Shown piece by piece: positions 59,501 through 64,000 of a stretch of DNA of 64,000 bases. How positions within the stretch are numbered: position 1 is the stretch's first letter; every line of letters begins with the position of its first letter. The notes under the pieces are model-generated. The model was not told the DNA's origin, did not search any database, and saw nothing but the letters and a program-made list of their open reading frames with translations. Where the stretch lies: contig JAGVSM010000217.1 of assembly GCA_022494885.1 (NCBI GenBank), forward strand, positions 372,001-436,000, read 5' to 3'. The position numbers were made by a program, and so were the translations under genes. This DNA comes from Micrasema longulum. Taxonomy: Eukaryota; Arthropoda; Insecta; Trichoptera; Brachycentridae.

Positions 59501-62500
59501 ACAAGTCACACACCTAATAATATCGGTGAGGCTAGTGATAGAAAGTAACATGGTATTTAATTCTAATTTTCTTTCAGTAAATCTGATTTAATGCACAAAA
59601 TATTTTTCTAGAGTCAAAATACTTAATAAATGAAAATTCAAATAATCAACTTTCGACCGGAAAAATACGCAGAGAGAGTGAGATATCAATTCCACACAGT
59701 CTGGAGACCACAAATAACAATATTGTCAATATAAGTGATTGCGGTATGTATTATTTACAAGTGTGTAAAAGGTATTTTATAATTTTGAGTTATTTTCACT
59801 TTTTTTTTGTATAAAAATAATGATTTGCTGGATTATATTTATTGTAACTTAAATGTCAAATTTAACCTATTATATAATGTTTTTATATTTACTTTTCAGA
59901 ATCTCAACAAGCAAATAACCGGTTACATAATTTTAGGAAAAGACTGTCGAATACTAGTAATGAAATAAATAAAAACAATAATTCCATGATAGTGGATGGT
60001 AAGGCTTGATTTTTAATTTAATATTATTAATTTGATAAGAATAATATGTTTAATTTAGAATGTATTTTTCTTGCTGATAGATGTACCTCTCAAAAGAAAA
60101 AGTTCCCAAATGAGCACCGAAGCCATTTCAAAACGACACAAAGTTGAAGAGATTGAGCAGTTATTTAAACCTGTTACCGAAAATATAAGTGCTAATAACT
60201 CTTTTGATAACCTTAACAATAGATCAAGTTTTATTAAAGATGACTCATTTTGTAAAACCCCCCAAACTAACCTTCCAGCCGATGAACAAATGGATTGGGA
60301 GTCTATTGTTGAACAAATTATACAGGTTAGTATTGTTTCTATTGAACTGCCTAATTTGTAGATGTTTAGAAAAATAAATCACCATATTGTTTAAAAAAGA
60401 CAATAATATATGAAATTTCTCCATTACATAAACATGAGTGATATTTAAAAAAAAAAAATATTGCTACTAATTATTAATTAAAGGTTAATCCAAAGATAAT
60501 TTCTGCCATGAAATATTTTTTTTCATGCTTCATATTTTGGTTAAGAATAATATTATACATATTAAATAATACACAATGTTATGTTTGTCATATCGTCATC
60601 CTAACTTGTAAAACCTGTAAACCCACAAATGGACAAAAATGATATTTTGGCGTTTCCTGTTAGAAGATCAAATAATCTATATGTGTAAAACTTGTACAGT
60701 GTTGCATTATTTTTTATTTCTTTTACATATGGAAAAAAAAAACTTCACTATAATTTTCTACTGAAGTAAAAACTGTTTTTACTCTCCCCTGAATAAAAGT
60801 AAGTTTGGAATTTATGAGTTTTACTAGCTAGGTCGATGATATTATGTATTATTATTAGTATCATCCCGAATATAATGTGATGTTTTTTTACTCAAAATAT
60901 TTTTCTAACATTCGCATTATGTTTCAACATTAATTTCTGCTTCAAGTATATAGATCGTGTTATATTAGGTCGCTTTAAATTTGGGCTAATACGGTATAGT
61001 CATTGTCAACATTGTGGTAGGAATATATATAGCAATAAATTTTAACAACTTTGGGCTTATGACTGAGCTAAAAAAGAAGGTTTTATACATGTCATGTTTA
61101 TACCCCTGTTTTCAGTACTTTTTAATATTTCCAGGTTCGTGGTGATTTTCGGCAATTGAGTTCTAATCAAAATGTAAAATTATTTGAAAATGATACAACC
61201 GAGAGAAAATTAGAAGGTGATTCAAAAACAATTTTTATTGTTGTTGATACAAACATTTTTATTTCAAATCTCAAAACTATTCAAAGACTAACAGATCCAT
61301 CAGATGAAGGTTGGTAATCAATTTTACTCAAAGCTAAAGTATGTTTGCTAACATATTTATATTTACAAACCGTGTAATGGCATTTTTACAGCTGGAAAGT
61401 ATAAAATTTGTGTCATGGTGCCCTGGATAGTTTTGTGTGAGTTAGATAAACTCAAGTTATATACAAATGGGGGGTTTGCAAATACACAAGTATTGGCTAG
61501 GAAAGCCATGAGATATTTGCACGAAAATCTATCAACTAATCCTAAAATATGTGGTAATTATTTTTTGTTCATTTATCACCTGAGTTTACATCCATCCATA
61601 GATTACAGCAAACTTGACATCACCAGTACCAAATTTCAGAAGAGATTTAAGATGAAACATTCATTAACTTTTGGCTTAGTTTTATATTAAATTATGTATA
61701 GCATTTTTTTTTTATTATGACCAATCAATTATAAAGCTTATTTTAACAGGTCAGTCGGTCAAGGTAGCCAGTGACCATATGTTTCCTTGCCCTGTTGCGG
61801 ATGACGAAATATTAAATTGTTGTTTACAACTTTCAAATTCACAAAAAATGGTAGTAAGTTGACATTTATATATTTAACTATATTTCTTAAATTCTTGTTA
61901 ATAATGGTTTAAATATAGTCATTCAATTGATCTAATGTTAATTTTTATGAATTTTATTCATTCTATGGGATATTGTGATCCTTCATATTTACTCACACAA
62001 TTTGTTTTTAACTATGTAGATGGAATTTTATGTTTTTAAAAATCTTTTGTTACAATATTTTATGATGTTATCATATTTATTATTATTTTATTATATTTTT
62101 GTCTAGTATAGGTAATCCACCATGACCAATAACGACCGATCTGTAGTTATTAATTGATAAGTATAATAATTTAATATTTTTTACAGGTTTTATTGACCAA
62201 TGATATAAATTTGTGCAACAAGGCAGCTGTGAATGGCATCAAGATGTTTACACATAAGCAGTTTTTCTCAGAATTCCTCGATTCCTTACAATTGTTAAAA
62301 TTTACTCCGGCAAAACCTACAATAACCGCTACAAAATTAACAAATTATGAATCTGTATCTATTATTAATGCCAGTAGTTCAAAACAAATGTTTGATATTA
62401 AAAATATCATTTGTAAAACCGATAGTGAAAAAATCAATATTATTGAAATGATTTTGTGCAACTGTTTATCAATTGTCTTAGAGGTACTTTTCTTTTTACT

Positions 62501-62867
62501 ATTCATTGTGTGGTTTATGGGAAAATCAATATTTGTTAAATCTATTTACAATCAATTTTGTTTCATTTCAGTGGTTTTTATTAATTTAATGATTAATTTC
62601 TATTTAGGGCATGTCATAGAATTTATTATTAATTGCCCACCATTGTCAATGATGTGAGTTTTTTTACTCTGTACTTTTAGCAAGAAATGAGGAAAAATTA
62701 TGATGATTTATGGAAAAAGATAGTACTTGTAGAACCTCCCTGGAACCTATTGGATATTCTCAAATGTTTAGAAAAACATTGGATAGCGGTGTTTAAAGAT
62801 ATTCTTCCAAGAAGCGCACTAGCTCTTATAAAGGAACTTCAGAGAGTTCTTCTAAACCGCACAAACG
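50528..62867 (+). CDS. SWT1: SWT1-like PIN-domain RNA endoribonuclease, 14 exons seen, 3' end beyond window
   Basis: Nuclear endoribonuclease of the Swt1 family (mRNA quality control in yeast and animals). Exons: 50528-50783, 55617-55706, 56568-56669, 57924-58001, 58154-58306, 59397-59525, 59612-59743, 59900-59998, 60081-60325, 61135-61309, 61392-61553, 61750-61853, 62187-62483, 62681-62867. All junctions keep frame, giving 736 codons plus one base. Residues 1 to about 428 are Lys/Ser/Asn-rich and basic, starting MDPKKIIKKRVRRSKAKNK (likely nuclear localisation). The PIN domain covers about 461-600: IFIVVDTNIFISNL (Asp466), VPWIVLCELDKLK (Glu503), VADDEILNCCLQ (Asp558/559), VLLTNDINLC (Asp581). 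The acidic catalytic set therefore looks intact. After it come about 140 residues of the C-terminal region. The last visible donor (62868) is phase 1 and no continuing exon is visible before 64000. The ATG sits immediately after an AG acceptor, so an upstream non-coding exon is likely. Confidence 0.88.
52485..52862. mobile_element. Palindromic MITE, same family as 15651-16033
   Basis: Arms of about 180 bp run from TACAGGATGTTC to GAACACCCTGTA, with shared internal text (GGTTGCTTACTTCTGCAGGG, GTATCAGGCTCCCCCCTCCC). It has the same layout as 15651-16033. Confidence 0.88.
54937..55062 (-). mobile_element. tRNA-derived SINE, family B
   Basis: Minus strand: TGGTGTGGTGCTTAAGATGC ... GACTCACACACG ... 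box B-like GGTTCTTTGTTTGATTCCC, body CTGGGTGTTTTGTG ... CACCACTG ... GGCCTGTTGTGGTGC. It is shorter than 6078-6242. Confidence 0.8.
55162..55383. mobile_element. Small MITE with 14-15-bp TIRs
   Basis: CCCTTTCGCTCCTG at 55162 is matched inverted by CAGGAGCGAAAGGG at about 55369-55383. Each end is flanked by TTAG. The short CCC(T)-start TIR is piggyBac-like, but the TTAA hallmark is not exact. Confidence 0.6.
55970..56215 (+). mobile_element. LINE RT C-terminal fragment (R1/Jockey-like)
   Basis: Translation with one frame change reads RQIAIRSCKGYRTISLVSAQ then GFRPLDLRIRELAEAYEVKK, the 'AYRTVS ... PLDLRI-E' block conserved after the RT domain of R1-type LINEs. It lies in SWT1 intron 2. Confidence 0.75.
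58630..58895 (+). mobile_element. tRNA-derived SINE family A in SWT1 intron 5
   Basis: Head CGGCCTCGTGGTGTAATGGT ... CCTACCATGC ... GGTTCGATTCCC, body identical in order to 40426-40684, TGATAATGATGATG tail. About 265 bp and well preserved. No clear target duplication. Confidence 0.9.
60326..61134 (+). other. SWT1 intron 9
   Basis: 809 bp between a GTTAGT donor and TTTCCAG acceptor. AT-rich, no repeat or gene recognised. Confidence 0.7.
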
Positions 62868-63636
62868 GTATATGTTTTTTATTTAATAAAATATTTTATT
62901 TACACGAACTCGATATAATAAACAATAATTTTCCTTTTTGCGTTATAAATGCATAATATTGCCACCAAACTATTCTACAGGCGATTTAAGAATAGACTTT
63001 TGACATTTACACGCTCACGAAGTTCTGTAAATATTGACAATTAAGTGTAGAAAACAAATGGCGTACTTTATTCTTGTAGTCCCCATAATAGTGATGTGCC
63101 GCCGGAAAACTTCGATATCGATCAACAACATAGACATTTTATTCAATATCAAATTATATTGTGTGTGTTCATTTTAATGAGTTCGCAATATGATTTATTT
63201 ACTTTAATCTATGATAATTTTGACATCGACCTTATTCATGCGCCAGTTAAAAATAGTTAATCACTTAAAACGAGGTATGTAGGTGTGTCCCTCTCTAAAT
63301 ACGAGTTTCACTCTATTAGAGAGGTAGAAACCTTATTATTAATTATGTATGTACAAACTATTTGTAATTTTATACTTATTTTGTCAACATTTTTTTCAAT
63401 GAATAAAAAAGAAAAAAAAAATTGTTCACAACATTGCCCATCCCCACCACCACCCCTCTCGGCAAACACACTTGATTACTCAGAGCAAACAGTTTTGTCT
63501 TCACGTTGCTATGGAAAAAAAAAACTGTTTGTATTCTGTGTTTGTGATCTTGTTTTTATGTGGTTTTGGATTTGGGATTTTGGACAATGATACTGATATA
63601 AATTTTTGACCTGTGCTCGTTAAAAAGAGTGGTGGG
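62868..63636 (+). other. Sequence after the last visible SWT1 exon
   Basis: Begins with a GTATAT donor. It presumably is SWT1 intron 14. A possible acceptor at 62981 would lead only into GDLRIDF and a stop, which I do not accept as the real terminus because SWT1 proteins have a long C-terminal domain. Confidence 0.5.
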
Positions 63637-63993
63637 TTAGTGGGTAACAAATTTTGATACGTATTTTAAAAATATCAAATAAACGCTGTTCTGCAGCACT
63701 GAAAACTGAAAATGGTGAACAGAACTGCGCGAAAAATAAGAGAAGATTATGAAAGAGATGACCACGTTAGGACCAAAATCCACACCAAACAGTGACTTTT
63801 CTGGATGCATTTGCAACTGATGGATCTCATGTGTATTGTTATCTCCCCAAAAGTGACAATTTTGCTTGTTTACATAGCTATTCATCCAAAAATGGGTCTC
63901 GTCACTAAATATGATTTTCCGTCCGACACATACCTCAAACTGACCACTCATTTTGATAGTAAAGTTTAATGATTTGCACACATTGCTCAACAC
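63637..63993 (-). mobile_element. Tc1/mariner-superfamily transposase fragment
   Basis: Minus strand encodes IIFSDETHFWMNSYVNKQNC followed by HFWGDN and MHPEKSLFGVDFGP, the typical 'SDE-H-F---YVNKQN-R-WG' second-Asp block of a common insect IS630/mariner-like transposase family. It continues past a frame change and is truncated. The window ends at 64000 within or near it. Confidence 0.78.
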
Positions 63994-64000
63994 TGCAACT

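Noticed and set aside
62982..63005. Short SWT1 terminal exon after the acceptor at 62981
   Set aside because: It would add only seven residues and a stop, far short of the family's C-terminal domain; the gene most likely continues beyond 64000.

Overview
This window is AT-rich nuclear DNA from an animal, almost certainly an arthropod and most likely an insect. It has spliced genes with GT-AG introns and no operons or ribosome binding sites. Much of the non-coding DNA is transposon debris of insect type: several LINE families, Tc1/mariner elements, tRNA-derived SINEs, and foldback/MITE elements. I cannot name the order from the sequence alone.

Four conserved protein-coding genes can be reconstructed exon by exon. 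From left to right they are: (1) transportin-3 (TNPO3) on the minus strand, 3001-18599, eight exons, 921 codons, complete; (2) the deubiquitinase otubain-1 (OTUB1) on the plus strand, 19776-22426, five exons, 272 codons, complete, head-to-head with TNPO3 across about 1.2 kb; (3) the UBR-box/PHD protein UBR7 on the minus strand, 30839-37136, two exons, 1261 codons, about three times the usual length because of a huge acidic, Ser/Asn-rich insert with a 26-residue tandem repeat; (4) the PIN-domain nuclear RNA endonuclease SWT1 on the plus strand, 50528 to at least 62867, fourteen exons seen, running off the right edge. Two of the four (OTUB1, UBR7) are ubiquitin-pathway proteins, but they look like independent housekeeping genes rather than a functional cluster.

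The rest is layered mobile DNA. TNPO3 introns hold a Tc1 relic, a mariner deletion derivative with intact TIRs, LINE pieces, and a 2.6-kb palindrome whose ends also occur as two short MITEs. The 23-30 kb region is mostly minus-strand LINE/RTE debris. The 35-43 kb region holds a nested palindrome and a second copy of the RNase-H-type LINE, here with its ORF1. The 43-50 kb region has almost no recognisable coding content. Several insertions are clearly nested: a SINE in a LINE with a 12-bp target duplication, a LINE inside a SINE, and an inverted-repeat element inside another palindrome with a 12-bp duplication.

I did not find a convincing new multi-gene system. The most interesting signals are the repeat-expanded UBR7, the run of phase-1/phase-1 cassette exons in SWT1 that look internally duplicated, two inverted-repeat elements carrying a hammerhead-ribozyme-like core (GAAAC-NN-GTC), and the large foldback with its short derivatives.
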